Shown: positions 17,533 to 26,769 of the stretch, one piece after another
How positions within the stretch are numbered: the stretch's first letter is position 1
Layout of the letters: the number at the start of each line of letters is the position of its first letter
Assembly: GCF_900096965.1 (NCBI RefSeq)
Contig: NZ_FMYM01000004.1
Location: 176,635-240,634, forward strand
Source: Shouchella lonarensis
Lineage (GTDB): Bacteria; Bacillota; Bacilli; Bacillales; Bacillaceae_D
Direction: 5' to 3'
Length of the DNA stretch: 64,000 nt
Notes under the pieces: generated by a model
Told to the model about the DNA's origin: nothing
The model's database searches: none
What the model saw: only the letters and a program-made list of their open reading frames with translations
Made by a program: the position numbers and the translations under genes

Positions 17533-20113
17533 AAAAACTCTCTTATGGCTCTTTATTGCCAGTGGCGTCGTTGCGCTCTCCGCACACGCTTTTTTCTTTT
17601 ACCAATGGGGACACGGTCAATTTATGGTCGGTCCGAACGATGGCACAGCACAAATGTTGCCGTTTAAACAGTTTCTCTTTGAACAATATAAAAATGGCGC
17701 TTGGTTTTATGCACATGACTTTGGTCTTGGTGGCGGCACTTACAGCCAACTCGCTTATTATTTCTCAACGAGCACGTTTTTCCTTCTTACTAGCGTTGTC
17801 GTCTACCTCGGACAATGGTTTGGTTTATTCGGACATGCTGACACAGTCGTTTTTTGGGGTCAAGCAGCCGTTTTTATTAGTACCTTTCGACTAATGATCG
17901 TCATTTTTACATCTACACTTGTTTTCCGCTACATGCGTGTTCCTTCCGTATATGCGTTCGTTGGGGCCGTCTTGTATGGTGCGAGTATCATGTATTTTCG
18001 TCATGCCGCGTTTTGGGAGTTTTTTGCTGATTCGTATGTATGGTTACCGATACTCGTACTTGGTGTAGAGAAGATTATTCGCGAAAAGAAGCCTACTTGG
18101 CTCATTATCGGAACAGTACTTACACTCATCAATAACTTTTATTTTGCTTATATGAACCTTATTTTTATTGGATTGTACGCATTACTCCGTTTGATCATGC
18201 GTTTTCCAGATGATCGCTCCACACGTATGACGCAAATTCGTCTATACATCCCAACGTTACTACTTGGATTCATGATCTCAGCCATAGCTTTTATCCCAGC
18301 AGCATATGGCTTTTTACAAAACTATCGACCAGCGTTTTCAGCTCCGATTGAAGCATTTAAAATACGGGATATTGTTTTATTTACGAGTAGATTATGGATT
18401 ATCCCAGCTGTCTTTTTCGTACTCGTCTTTATTCGTGCGCTTCATAAGCACAAGCCATTTTTGCTGTTTACAATATTAACAGGACTATTTTTACTTTTCC
18501 ACCATAGTCCACTTGCCGGAAGTGCTTTTAATGGTTTTTCTGCACCACAGTTTCGGTTTGAATATATGGGTGCATTTGCAGTCGCAGGTGCTGTTGCTTT
18601 TGGGCTACCAAAATTGCTCAACACCAACCGAAAGTCGTTATTCATCAGTGTTGGGTGTACAGCTGCTTTATTTTTACTTGCATTACTTTTTCTCGTTTTC
18701 TTCATTGATCCCAGCAAATGGCTCTTTCCTATACAATTATGGACCGTCATTGGTACAACCATCGTGACACTTTTATGTTTATGTCTGCGCTGGCAACGCG
18801 TTCTTGTCACAGCGCTCATTTTGTGTACAATATTTATTGCCAACATCTATCAATATGAACGGCTATTTGTGGAAGGAAACTTACAAAAGACGTCGACAGC
18901 CTTTTTACAAAGTGATCAATATGACGGTCAAACGCAGTCTGCGTTGATTCATCAAGTACTAGCGACAGACGCGCGCCCTTTACCGAGAACAGAATGGATG
19001 GCTGGTTTCCGTAATAACACGCCACTTGTACAAGACTTTGCTGGGAACAGTGCCTATTCAAGTATCTTTAATAAACACCTGCTGTTTTTCTATTACAACC
19101 ATTTACAAATTGACATGAATCGTGAAAGTGTGAGCCGTTATAACGGTTTTGGTGATCGCGCGAATTTGCATAGTTTATTTCAAACAACGTATAAGCTCGT
19201 TGACCCTAAAGAAGATACACCGATTCCATATGGGTTTGTTTTAAAAGACACAAATGATCAATATCATTTATATGAAAATGAGCTTGTCTTGCCATTTGCC
19301 CGCGTCGCTACCGCAATTTATAGTGAAGAAGATCTTGCCGAGCTCAGCATGCTGGAACGTGAACACGCCATGTTAACAGGCGTCATCGCCCGTGATGAGA
19401 TTGCGCGCGACACTTATGATGCAACCGCGACAGACAAAATGCCGCAGGCAACCATACACCCAGTTGGGGGGACATATGAAGACGGTGTTCTCACCGTCAC
19501 TGAAAAAAAAGGTGGCATAGATATTAAGGTGGGCGAACGAGCAGAAAATGAAGTCGATGACTACCTTTCGTTTTACTTGAAAAATCGAGATGCTACTGCA
19601 CCGCTCTTTCCATTGACTGTGAATGAATTTGAAACATCCCGAAAGTCACTAAAGTCGATTTATAAAACCGAAGAAAATCACTTAACCATTAGGGTACAAT
19701 CAAGTGACACATTGTCTTTACGCGTCCCTAAAGGAAGCTATGATCTTCGCGATTTTCAGTTGTACAGCGAGTCATATGATCTCTTACGTGAAGCAAGCGA
19801 GACAAACGAACCACTCGATGTTTCCATTAGCAACCACCATCTTCATGTGACTGTCCCAAATGCGAAGGACGGTTCTCTACTGACCGTACCTGTTCCATAT
19901 GAAAAAGGATGGGAGGTCACCGTTAATGGGGAAAAAGCCGATCTTGAACAAGTCAATTATGCATTTTTAGGTGTTCAACTATCACAAGGTGATAACGAAG
20001 TAAGGTTCTCTTATTTACCACCTTTCTTCCGTCTCTCTGTTGGCTTGTCGAGCGCTGGTCTTATACTCGCCATGCTTTGGCATATTTATCGCAAGAAGAA
20101 GACGCCGCAATAA
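17522..20113 (+). CDS. yfhO: YfhO-family membrane glycosyltransferase for lipoteichoic acid
   Basis: About 863 aa with more than ten membrane helices in the first 440 residues and a large extracytoplasmic C-terminal part, closed by a last helix near residues 840-858. This is the GT-C-like build of YfhO, which transfers the flipped sugar to lipoteichoic acid. The start at 17522 has CAGGA ahead; ATG 17510 is an alternative start four codons earlier. Last gene of the csbB-gtrA-yfhO unit, followed by a strong terminator. Confidence 0.88.
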   Translation: MNNKKTLLWLFIASGVVALSAHAFFFYQWGHGQFMVGPNDGTAQMLPFKQFLFEQYKNGAWFYAHDFGLGGGTYSQLAYYFSTSTFFLLTSVVVYLGQWFGLFGHADTVVFWGQAAVFISTFRLMIVIFTSTLVFRYMRVPSVYAFVGAVLYGASIMYFRHAAFWEFFADSYVWLPILVLGVEKIIREKKPTWLIIGTVLTLINNFYFAYMNLIFIGLYALLRLIMRFPDDRSTRMTQIRLYIPTLLLGFMISAIAFIPAAYGFLQNYRPAFSAPIEAFKIRDIVLFTSRLWIIPAVFFVLVFIRALHKHKPFLLFTILTGLFLLFHHSPLAGSAFNGFSAPQFRFEYMGAFAVAGAVAFGLPKLLNTNRKSLFISVGCTAALFLLALLFLVFFIDPSKWLFPIQLWTVIGTTIVTLLCLCLRWQRVLVTALILCTIFIANIYQYERLFVEGNLQKTSTAFLQSDQYDGQTQSALIHQVLATDARPLPRTEWMAGFRNNTPLVQDFAGNSAYSSIFNKHLLFFYYNHLQIDMNRESVSRYNGFGDRANLHSLFQTTYKLVDPKEDTPIPYGFVLKDTNDQYHLYENELVLPFARVATAIYSEEDLAELSMLEREHAMLTGVIARDEIARDTYDATATDKMPQATIHPVGGTYEDGVLTVTEKKGGIDIKVGERAENEVDDYLSFYLKNRDATAPLFPLTVNEFETSRKSLKSIYKTEENHLTIRVQSSDTLSLRVPKGSYDLRDFQLYSESYDLLREASETNEPLDVSISNHHLHVTVPNAKDGSLLTVPVPYEKGWEVTVNGEKADLEQVNYAFLGVQLSQGDNEVRFSYLPPFFRLSVGLSSAGLILAMLWHIYRKKKTPQ

Positions 20114-20128
20114 TTGTCGGCGTCTTTT
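20099..20128 (+). terminator. Terminator of the csbB-gtrA-yfhO operon
   Basis: GACGCCG (20101-20107) pairs with CGGCGTC (20118-20124), extended by AA/TT, and is followed by TTTT. It overlaps the end of yfhO. Confidence 0.85.
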
Positions 20129-20214
20129 CCTTGCCCCAATATGCAGGCCATGTTATGATAATATTTAAATTATTTTTGTTCGTTCGTTTAATACCTCCAG
20201 AAAGGAGTGTCTCA

Positions 20215-20367
20215 ATGAAAGCTCGATTCAGCATTTTTATTATTCTCCTTCTCAGCATAGGTGTGGTTCTAAAATTATTTCGTGTACCTAGTATACTCTC
20301 TATGACCATCCTTCTCCTAGCTCTCCTCGTTGGGGCAGTCATAGCGCTCTCATACCACTCAAAATAA
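20215..20367 (+). CDS. Small hypothetical membrane protein, 50 aa
   Basis: Two hydrophobic stretches (about 6-20 and 26-46) with a short KLFRVPS loop between. GAAAGGAG lies 7 nt before the ATG, which is strong support for such a short gene. I recognise no family. It precedes another small membrane ORF on the same strand by 75 nt. Confidence 0.6.
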   Translation: MKARFSIFIILLLSIGVVLKLFRVPSILSMTILLLALLVGAVIALSYHSK

Positions 20368-20442
20368 AGGCTTTTTTTGACGATCATCTATTCATTCGGT
20401 ACAATAAGTACACATCATTTTTTCAGACGGGAGGAAAGCCTC

Positions 20443-20613
20443 GTGGGCAATAATAAACGTCGACCACCGAATGAATCATTTGGCATACTATTTGGCGTCA
20501 TTATCGGCATCAGTGTTGGCATTGCGACAAAGAACATTCCTATCGGGATTGCCATCGGGATTGTATTTGGCATCGCGATTAGTTTTTACCAAAGAAAAGA
20601 CGCGTCTAATTAA
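20443..20613 (+). CDS. Small hypothetical membrane protein, 56 aa
   Basis: A basic head (NNKRRPP) is followed by a Gly/Ile-rich hydrophobic core with GI-x-IG repeats able to form one long or two short helices, and a charged tail. The GTG start at 20443 follows GGAGGAAAGC. No family recognised; the Gly-zipper pattern suggests oligomerisation in the membrane, which is inference. Confidence 0.6.
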   Translation: MGNNKRRPPNESFGILFGVIIGISVGIATKNIPIGIAIGIVFGIAISFYQRKDASN

Positions 20614-20624
20614 ATGCATGATGA

Positions 20625-22100
20625 CTAGGAACGGAAAGACTCATCCATCTGTATTTTTTCATGAGGCAATTGTTTTAAGAACCTCTCCACCCGCTCGCGG
20701 TAGGCAGCCTTCTCTGGCTCATACAGATGGTACAATGATGACAACACACGTATAGGGTCCCCGAAAAAGTATCGTTCATATAGTGTTTGCCGTATACCAA
20801 ACTCCGTCATCGTCATATCACGAATACATCTAATCAGTTGTGTTTTCTCTTTTGCGGTCGTAGACTCGCCGCGCACAAACCGCTCCAGCTGAGAGGCAAT
20901 CGGGGAAGCAAAGTCTTGTTCATTTGGTGCTGCAATGAAATGACTTGCGCCCAACAACTGCAACATCTCCACCAGCCGTGGATATGTTGCTTGGTAGTAA
21001 GAAACGGCAGCTCGCAACGGCTCTATCTTCGGCACCATCAATTCAAATTCATTTACTTGCGCTTGCGATTCAGCGGAGCATACAAACCCACGCATTGCCT
21101 CTAAAGCAATAATCATTTCGGCTATCTTTCCTTGTACATGCTGATGCTGTTCAATACCCATGACATCTACAAGCGCTTGCGCCAAGCCAAGTAACCACTC
21201 CGTCTTCACAACTTGTCGATTCGCCGCTTGGTAAAGCATATAAGCTTCTGCACCGGTCTTCGAAAAGAGATCACTTGTCAACAATTCATTGCGATACAAA
21301 AATACACGTGACCACGGGACAAGCACGTGATCAAAAACAACAATTGCATCACCTTCCTCAAATTGAGACGATAAAGGATAATCAAAAACAGATGTTTTAC
21401 AAACTGATGGTCGGCATAAAAACCGCAATCCTTTCGTGTCGGAAGGAATGGCGAAACCATATAAATAGTCACTATCAACAAACGCTGTCGACGGTAAAAC
21501 AAGAATCTCGTCTGTCATGCCCCCTTGTGTCGCGAGCAAACGTGCCCCATCAATCACCAAACCTTCCTCTGTTTCGTCTATAATTTTTGCTGCAATGGGC
21601 ACTTCTTGATTTTCACCATCTGGGTAATAAGGCTTCCGGCTAATAGGTGGGTTGACAAATGTATGTGTAAACGTATAATCATGTTTGACGGCACGTTCGT
21701 AAATCCCCTGTATGTTTTCACCATACTCTACCCCCGCCTGGGAAAAATAAGCTTTTGACGCCGCCAAAACGGTCACAATCGTGTTCACATAATCGGGCGA
21801 ACGCCCTAGTACACCTGCCGCTTCATTTGCCCAAAGACGCGTTGCCTTCCCTCTCTTTACTAAGTCTTCTTTCGTACGTGGCATTTCAAATGTAAAATTA
21901 CTTGTATGATCTGATGATTGCAGCAGAGACTGATGAGAAGGTTCCTGTACCATATCATACAACTTTGCCTTTGCCTGCAACACAGACCTAAACGCCGCAT
22001 GTTTCGTCAAACCACCTCTTATACATTCCCCTTCTAACCAAACTTCACTTTGCAACTGCGCAATCCGCTTCAAATACTTATCACCCGTGGTCATCGCCAT
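20625..22100 (-). CDS. hpaB: 4-hydroxyphenylacetate 3-monooxygenase, oxygenase component (HpaB family)
   Basis: FADH2-dependent flavin monooxygenase that hydroxylates phenolic substrates; 491 aa, acyl-CoA dehydrogenase-like fold. Family features include RSPDYVNTIVTVLA, TFVNPPISRKP, the DGARLLATQGG strand and DHVLVPWSRVFLYR. I start at ATG 22100 with AAAGGAGG 10 nt ahead. No hpaC-type flavin reductase or other phenylacetate gene is nearby, so its reduced flavin must come from elsewhere. Homologous to B. subtilis YoaI. Substrate unproven. Confidence 0.88.
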   Translation of the reverse strand: MAMTTGDKYLKRIAQLQSEVWLEGECIRGGLTKHAAFRSVLQAKAKLYDMVQEPSHQSLLQSSDHTSNFTFEMPRTKEDLVKRGKATRLWANEAAGVLGRSPDYVNTIVTVLAASKAYFSQAGVEYGENIQGIYERAVKHDYTFTHTFVNPPISRKPYYPDGENQEVPIAAKIIDETEEGLVIDGARLLATQGGMTDEILVLPSTAFVDSDYLYGFAIPSDTKGLRFLCRPSVCKTSVFDYPLSSQFEEGDAIVVFDHVLVPWSRVFLYRNELLTSDLFSKTGAEAYMLYQAANRQVVKTEWLLGLAQALVDVMGIEQHQHVQGKIAEMIIALEAMRGFVCSAESQAQVNEFELMVPKIEPLRAAVSYYQATYPRLVEMLQLLGASHFIAAPNEQDFASPIASQLERFVRGESTTAKEKTQLIRCIRDMTMTEFGIRQTLYERYFFGDPIRVLSSLYHLYEPEKAAYRERVERFLKQLPHEKIQMDESFRS

Positions 22101-22212
22101 CTGCTTCACGCCTCCTTTAGACGTTATTAGCGTATGCAACTGCCCATAGGAGCGTACCTCGATTTTTTCCTATATAAGTGTAGAAGCGCCTCGCCACCAC
22201 GGCTAAGACGCT

Positions 22213-22923
22213 TTAAAATAAAACTTGTACACCATATATTGCACTCACAATGACAACCACAATCACTAAACTAGGCAAAAGGTTTGCGACTTTTACTTTT
22301 GTAACATGGAGCAAGTTTAGTCCAATGGCGACAATAAACACGCCTCCAACACTAGTCAATTCCGCAATCAACGTCTCCATCAATGCTGGTGGTACCCATG
22401 CGTGAATTTGACTTGCAAAAACAGCAATAAATCCTTGGTATAAAAAAACAGGAATAGCCGAAAATAAGACTCCGATCCCTAATGTTGAGGCAAACACAAG
22501 CGCAGAAAAACCATCAATCAATGATTTTGTAAAAAGTAATTGGTGGTCGCCTCTCAAACCACTGTCCAAAGGTCCTAAAATTGCCAGGGCGCCTGTTGCA
22601 AAAATCAATGTCGCACTCACAAACCCTTGAGAAAAAGAGCCTTGTGCTGCTTTACCGAGACGCGCCTCAATCCACATACCTACTTGATTTAATCGCTTAT
22701 CAATATCCATACACTCACCGATGACCGCACCAATTAATAAACTGGCCATCACTATAATAAACTGTTCACTCGAAAGTGCCATATTGATCCCCATTACAAT
22801 GACTGACAATGATAAAGCTTGCATAACAAGTAATTTTATTCGTTCAGGAATGCGCCGAATACGCACCCCAATAAGGCTTGCAAAAATGATTGCACATGCA
22901 TTGACAATAACACCTAATAACAC
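22213..22923 (-). CDS. DUF554 membrane protein (YdfK/YqgA-like)
   Basis: 236 aa, about six or seven hydrophobic helices, with the DUF554 start (GVIVNACAIIFASLIG, then RIRRIPERIK) and GPLDSGLRGDHQLL loop. Function in the family is not established; a transport role is likely. GTG start behind AGGAGAG. Stands alone between convergent hpaB and divergent yhhQ. Confidence 0.85.
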   Translation of the reverse strand: MLLGVIVNACAIIFASLIGVRIRRIPERIKLLVMQALSLSVIVMGINMALSSEQFIIVMASLLIGAVIGECMDIDKRLNQVGMWIEARLGKAAQGSFSQGFVSATLIFATGALAILGPLDSGLRGDHQLLFTKSLIDGFSALVFASTLGIGVLFSAIPVFLYQGFIAVFASQIHAWVPPALMETLIAELTSVGGVFIVAIGLNLLHVTKVKVANLLPSLVIVVVIVSAIYGVQVLF

Positions 22924-23092
22924 AGCTGTCTCTCCTCGATATTTTGACTACACTCGTAGTATACATCAATGATTGCTCACAAGGAAGAAAAGATTTTCCT
23001 TCCTATACAATTACCTGCCTTCATGATAAAATATGGCTCTAATGCTGATTCGTGTAAGTTTATTATTTCGTAAAAGAAAGGAGGCACTACAT

Positions 23093-23770
23093 ATGCCGAC
23101 AGAACTATATGGATTACTTTTTGCCTTACTGAACTTCATCTTTCTCGTCATTTTCTATAAACTATACGGGAAAGTGGGTCTATTTAGTTGGATCGGTTTT
23201 GCGACGATTTTAGCAAATATACAAGTAACAAAAACGATTGAAGTGTTCGGTCTCGTTGCCACTCTTGGTAACGTCATGTATGCATCGACCTTTCTTGCGA
23301 CCGATCTTTTGAACGAAAAGTACGGGAAAGCATTCGCACAAAAAGCCGTTTGGCTTGGCTTTTCAGCCCTATTGATCTCAACAGTCATCATGCAAATGGT
23401 CCTTTATTTCACACCTCATAATGAAGACTTAGCGCAACCCCACCTCGCATTTCTATTTAATTTTGCCGTCAAAATTTCTGCCGCTAGCCTTGCTGCTTAT
23501 TTAATTAGCAATATGCTCAATGTCTACATCTTTGCTTTCTTTAAAAGAATGTTCCCTAAGCCTTCACTTCTTTGGCTTCGTAACAGTGCTTCTAGTTTAA
23601 TTGGACAAGCATTTGACACACTGATCTTTTGTACAATCGCTTTTGTCGGCGAATATTCGTTGTCTATTTGGCTACAAATCGCACTGACCACATATATTTT
23701 GAAATTCCTTGTTTCTGCCCTCGCCATTCCTTTTATTTACTGGGCACGGCAAACAAAACCACTCATGTAA
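23093..23770 (+). CDS. Queuosine precursor transporter (YhhQ/DUF165)
   Basis: 225 aa, six or seven helices, with family motifs NVMYASTFLATDLLNEKYGK and SSLIGQAFDT. Members import preQ0/preQ1 for queuosine in tRNA. I start at ATG 23093 (AAAGGAGG ahead), not 23033. I looked for a preQ1 riboswitch in the 120 nt upstream and found none. Confidence 0.88.
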   Translation: MPTELYGLLFALLNFIFLVIFYKLYGKVGLFSWIGFATILANIQVTKTIEVFGLVATLGNVMYASTFLATDLLNEKYGKAFAQKAVWLGFSALLISTVIMQMVLYFTPHNEDLAQPHLAFLFNFAVKISAASLAAYLISNMLNVYIFAFFKRMFPKPSLLWLRNSASSLIGQAFDTLIFCTIAFVGEYSLSIWLQIALTTYILKFLVSALAIPFIYWARQTKPLM

Positions 23771-23806
23771 AAGCAGTTGCCCATTACAGGTCAACTGCTT
23801 TCTTTT
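23771..23806 (+). terminator. Terminator of the YhhQ gene
   Basis: AAGCAGTTG (23771-23779) pairs with CAACTGCTT (23792-23800), followed by TCTTTT. It may also act on convergent ktrC. Confidence 0.8.
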
Positions 23807-23851
23807 GCAAACAATACCTTATGTTTAGGTTCACATCACATGTAACGTATA

Positions 23852-24517
23852 TTACAAGCCTTCATCCTCAAAACGGTCTATATCATCTTTATGACCCACA
23901 ACAATTAAAATGTCGCTTTCATGCACCTCGTCTTCTGGAAATGGTGCGATGTTCATTTCCTCACCGCGCTTAATGGCTAAAATGGTGACACCATATTTCG
24001 CACGTACATCCAACTGTACAAGCGTCCGACGACTAACTTTTTTCGTTGCCAAAAGCTCTACAATGCTATAGTCATCAGAGAGGTCGATAAAGTCAATGAT
24101 TTTTTCGGAGCTAATATTATGTGCAATTCTTTTACCCATATCGAATTCCGGATGAACAACCAAATCAGCACCAATTTTGTCTAACACTTTTTGATGATAA
24201 TAACTTTGTGCTTTCACCCATACTTTTTCAACCCCCATCTCTTTTAAAACGAGTGTCGTCAAAATACTGGCTTGAATGTTATCACCAATGGCCACAACGA
24301 CATGACTAAAATTCCGCATACCAACACTTTCTAGCGCTTTTTCGTCCGTGCTGTCTAATTGAATTGCATGGGTAGAAAATTTTACGTGCTCATTTACTCT
24401 TGCTTCATCTAGATCAATCGCGAGCACCTCGTGACCCATTTCAAACAATTCCTTACATACACTCCCGCCAAAGCGGCCTAATCCGATGACAGCAAATTGC
24501 TTTTTCTTTCTCGCCAT
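23852..24517 (-). CDS. ktrC: Potassium channel gating subunit KtrC (RCK domain protein)
   Basis: 221 aa, the length of B. subtilis KtrC. The N-terminal RCK-N Rossmann fold has GLGRFGGSV and an acidic DLDE at the end of the second strand; the C-terminal RCK-C domain (about 140-221) is where c-di-AMP binds in this family. It gates a KtrB/KtrD pore, which is not encoded in the window. ATG 24517 with GGTGGAGG ahead is preferred to GTG 24529. No c-di-AMP riboswitch seen upstream. Confidence 0.92.
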   Translation of the reverse strand: MARKKKQFAVIGLGRFGGSVCKELFEMGHEVLAIDLDEARVNEHVKFSTHAIQLDSTDEKALESVGMRNFSHVVVAIGDNIQASILTTLVLKEMGVEKVWVKAQSYYHQKVLDKIGADLVVHPEFDMGKRIAHNISSEKIIDFIDLSDDYSIVELLATKKVSRRTLVQLDVRAKYGVTILAIKRGEEMNIAPFPEDEVHESDILIVVGHKDDIDRFEDEGL

Positions 24518-24665
24518 CTTTACCTCCACCCCTTCACACAGTTCAATAACAAATCGGATATGAAAAACTTCTCTTACGAGTGTGCCCGATCATCGCTATC
24601 ATAACACACCACATTCTACCCAGTCATCACATTTTTCTATGGACAAATTAGTAAAAGATAAATGA

Positions 24666-24694
24666 TTGACAATCACACTTATCCCCGTTAAGAT
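24666..24694 (+). promoter_or_regulatory. SigA promoter of the VanZ-like gene
   Basis: A perfect -35 TTGACA (24666-24671), 17-nt spacer and -10 TAAGAT (24689-24694). Transcription would start near 24701, which rules out the ATG at 24695 as the gene start. Confidence 0.75.
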
Positions 24695-24730
24695 ATGCAG
24701 ATGAGATCACCGAGAAATGAGGATTTGTTC

Positions 24731-25303
24731 ATGGAACAACTTTGGTATTCGTTTAGCGATGTCATTCCTATCTTCACTGTTATGATTCCGTTCGTTCTAG
24801 GTATTAGTTGGCTGCATTTCAAACGCCAAAGAAAAAAAGGTCTTTCTCATCGAGAAGCTTTTTTCTTTTCTTCAACTGGTGCACTGTTCATTTTGTCTAT
24901 CATCGGAATCCTATTGGTCACACTCCTCCCAATATATGGCATGAGATCTCAAACGTTACAACTAAAGCCCTTTTCAAGTATTCTTCATTTGTTAGAGTAC
25001 TCGATTACAGCGAGTGTAACCATTCGCCTTATAGGATTTAATATGATCCTGTTTATGCCCTTCGGTTTGTTCTTTTCTCTTCGTTTTCATCGGAAAATGA
25101 GCGTGTGGACCATTACTTTTTTGGGTATGCTTTTTTCTACAGGAATTGAAACCGCTCAGTACGTATTGGCTATTGGACGAACGTCTAATATTGATGATGT
25201 CATATTAAATACTACAGGTACTTTTATAGGTGCGCTCATTGGATTATTGATCAGCAAACTATTTTTTAAGAAAACACGCAAAAAGTCTATTAGAAACAAA
25301 TAA
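24731..25303 (+). CDS. VanZ-like membrane protein
   Basis: 190 aa, five predicted helices, with VanZ signatures RLIGFNMILFMPFGLF and GIETAQYVLAIGRTSNIDDV. VanZ proteins affect teicoplanin sensitivity in enterococci; the role of the many chromosomal homologues is unknown. ATG 24731 has ATGAGGAT ahead and lies after the predicted transcription start. The stop codon is inside the terminator stem. Confidence 0.85.
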   Translation: MEQLWYSFSDVIPIFTVMIPFVLGISWLHFKRQRKKGLSHREAFFFSSTGALFILSIIGILLVTLLPIYGMRSQTLQLKPFSSILHLLEYSITASVTIRLIGFNMILFMPFGLFFSLRFHRKMSVWTITFLGMLFSTGIETAQYVLAIGRTSNIDDVILNTTGTFIGALIGLLISKLFFKKTRKKSIRNK

Positions 25304-25337
25304 CCTCTCCGCCGACTGGCAAAGAGGTTATTTGTTT
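25295..25337. terminator. Bidirectional terminator between VanZ gene and deoD
   Basis: A perfect 15-bp stem (AAACAAATAACCTCT with its complement) around a 13-nt loop, T-rich on either strand. It contains the VanZ stop codon. Confidence 0.9.
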
Positions 25338-25339
25338 CT

Positions 25340-26053
25340 TTAAGCTAACTCCAATGCAATTTCCATCATCTTCGTAAATGATGTTTCCCGCTCTTCTGGT
25401 GTGGTTTCTTGCTGCGTGAAAATGTGATCACTCACTGTTAAAATACATAATGCGTTCACACCCGCGTGCGCTGCATTCATGTAAAGTGCAGCCGCCTCCA
25501 TTTCAATGCCGAGGACACCCATGTCTCTCCATTTACCTGCTGCTTCTTTATCCGCATTGTAGAAAATATCACTGGATAAGACATTACCAACATGCACCGC
25601 TTGTCCTTTTTCATCAGCAATCTTTTTCGCTTTCTCCAATAAGGAGAACGAAGCAATGTTGGCATACGTACCTGGCAACTTATATTGGCTCGCATAGTTG
25701 GCGTTTGTTGACGCGCCCATTGCCAACACGACATCATATAAATCAAGATCATCTTGTAATGCCCCACAAGAGCCTACACGGATCAAATTCTTCACACCAA
25801 AGACATTGATTAACTCCCAAGAGTAAATGCCCATGCTTGGCATCCCCATCCCGGTGCCCATCACAGAAATACGCTTCCCTTTATATGTCCCAGTATAGCC
25901 GAGCATATTCCGAACACTGTTAAACTGAACAACGTCTTCTAAAAAATTGTCAGCAATAAACTTTGCTCGCAGTGGGTCTCCGGGTAGTAATACTGTCTCA
26001 GCGATTTCTACGCCTTCTGGTTTAATATGTGCTGTATGTTTCATTTCGCTCAT
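25340..26053 (-). CDS. deoD: Purine nucleoside phosphorylase DeoD-type
   Basis: Cleaves purine nucleosides with phosphate for salvage. 237 aa, trimer/hexamer-type PNP fold: [13 protein letters not shown] binds phosphate, RVGSCGAL, and [10 protein letters not shown] with ribose-binding Glu, then VSDH with catalytic Asp. AAAGGAG lies 10 nt before ATG 26053. Monocistronic. Confidence 0.96.
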   Translation of the reverse strand: MSEMKHTAHIKPEGVEIAETVLLPGDPLRAKFIADNFLEDVVQFNSVRNMLGYTGTYKGKRISVMGTGMGMPSMGIYSWELINVFGVKNLIRVGSCGALQDDLDLYDVVLAMGASTNANYASQYKLPGTYANIASFSLLEKAKKIADEKGQAVHVGNVLSSDIFYNADKEAAGKWRDMGVLGIEMEAAALYMNAAHAGVNALCILTVSDHIFTQQETTPEERETSFTKMMEIALELA

Positions 26054-26168
26054 TTTTATCGACTCCTTTTTCTTCTACTGCCTTTTCTATTATAACCGAA
26101 ATGAGGGGTTGTGCGCGCATCACTTGCACGCCTAATAAATGACATTTTTATTAACAGTTGTAAGAGGT

Positions 26169-26678
26169 CTATCCTTTGTTCATACAAAAAGAGACGTAAT
26201 CTGTAGGTACACCTTGTTCTCCTTGTTGATGGAGCATCGCTGTCACATTCCCACGATGATACGTGCCGTGATTGACAACATGATGAATGAGGTCAGCTAA
26301 CACAAATGACATTTGTCCCCGTTTCGGGTGCTCGACAACAATCGTTCGCTCGAGATCATCTTGTTCCGCAAAGAAGCGGTCATATTCTTCTGAAAGCGCA
26401 TCATAGCAAGATTCCATCTCATTGATTGATACGCCTGATACTGCTGCTTTCCGACGCGCCACTTCCTCTGCAGACTCTTCAAAGGTACTTCCTTTCATCG
26501 TCTCCAACCATACAATATCTGCACCATAAATATGAGTCATTACTTCTGAAATAGAATCAAATACACTTTTTACATGTTCATGATACACGTGCTCTCGTAG
26601 TTGCTTCAAATGTTTGATCAGTTGCTTATTTGCCCACACATGATAATCATACATCGTCTTTGCTCGGTGACTTTCCAT
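26169..26678 (-). CDS. DinB-family protein
   Basis: 169-aa four-helix-bundle protein of the DinB/YfiT type. Metal-ligand histidines are visible at HIYGAD, at HHVVNHGTYHRG and by the YDYHVWANKQL start. Members are damage- or stress-associated, some thiol transferases; function here unknown. I start at ATG 26678 (AAAGGAT ahead), not the upstream TTG. Confidence 0.85.
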   Translation of the reverse strand: MESHRAKTMYDYHVWANKQLIKHLKQLREHVYHEHVKSVFDSISEVMTHIYGADIVWLETMKGSTFEESAEEVARRKAAVSGVSINEMESCYDALSEEYDRFFAEQDDLERTIVVEHPKRGQMSFVLADLIHHVVNHGTYHRGNVTAMLHQQGEQGVPTDYVSFCMNKG

Positions 26679-26769
26679 CGTCTCAGATCCTTTCTTCAAA
26701 CATCCTCATATTAAATCACGATATTGCCTGATGTACTCATCAAGGAAATCAACACATTTTTCCCACATG

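Noticed and set aside
22975..23092. preQ1 riboswitch ahead of the YhhQ transporter
   Set aside because: No preQ1-I or preQ1-II consensus is visible in the interval.
24695..24730. ATG 24695 as the start of the VanZ gene
   Set aside because: It lies ahead of the predicted transcription start of a good promoter, and the ATG at 24731 has a ribosome site.
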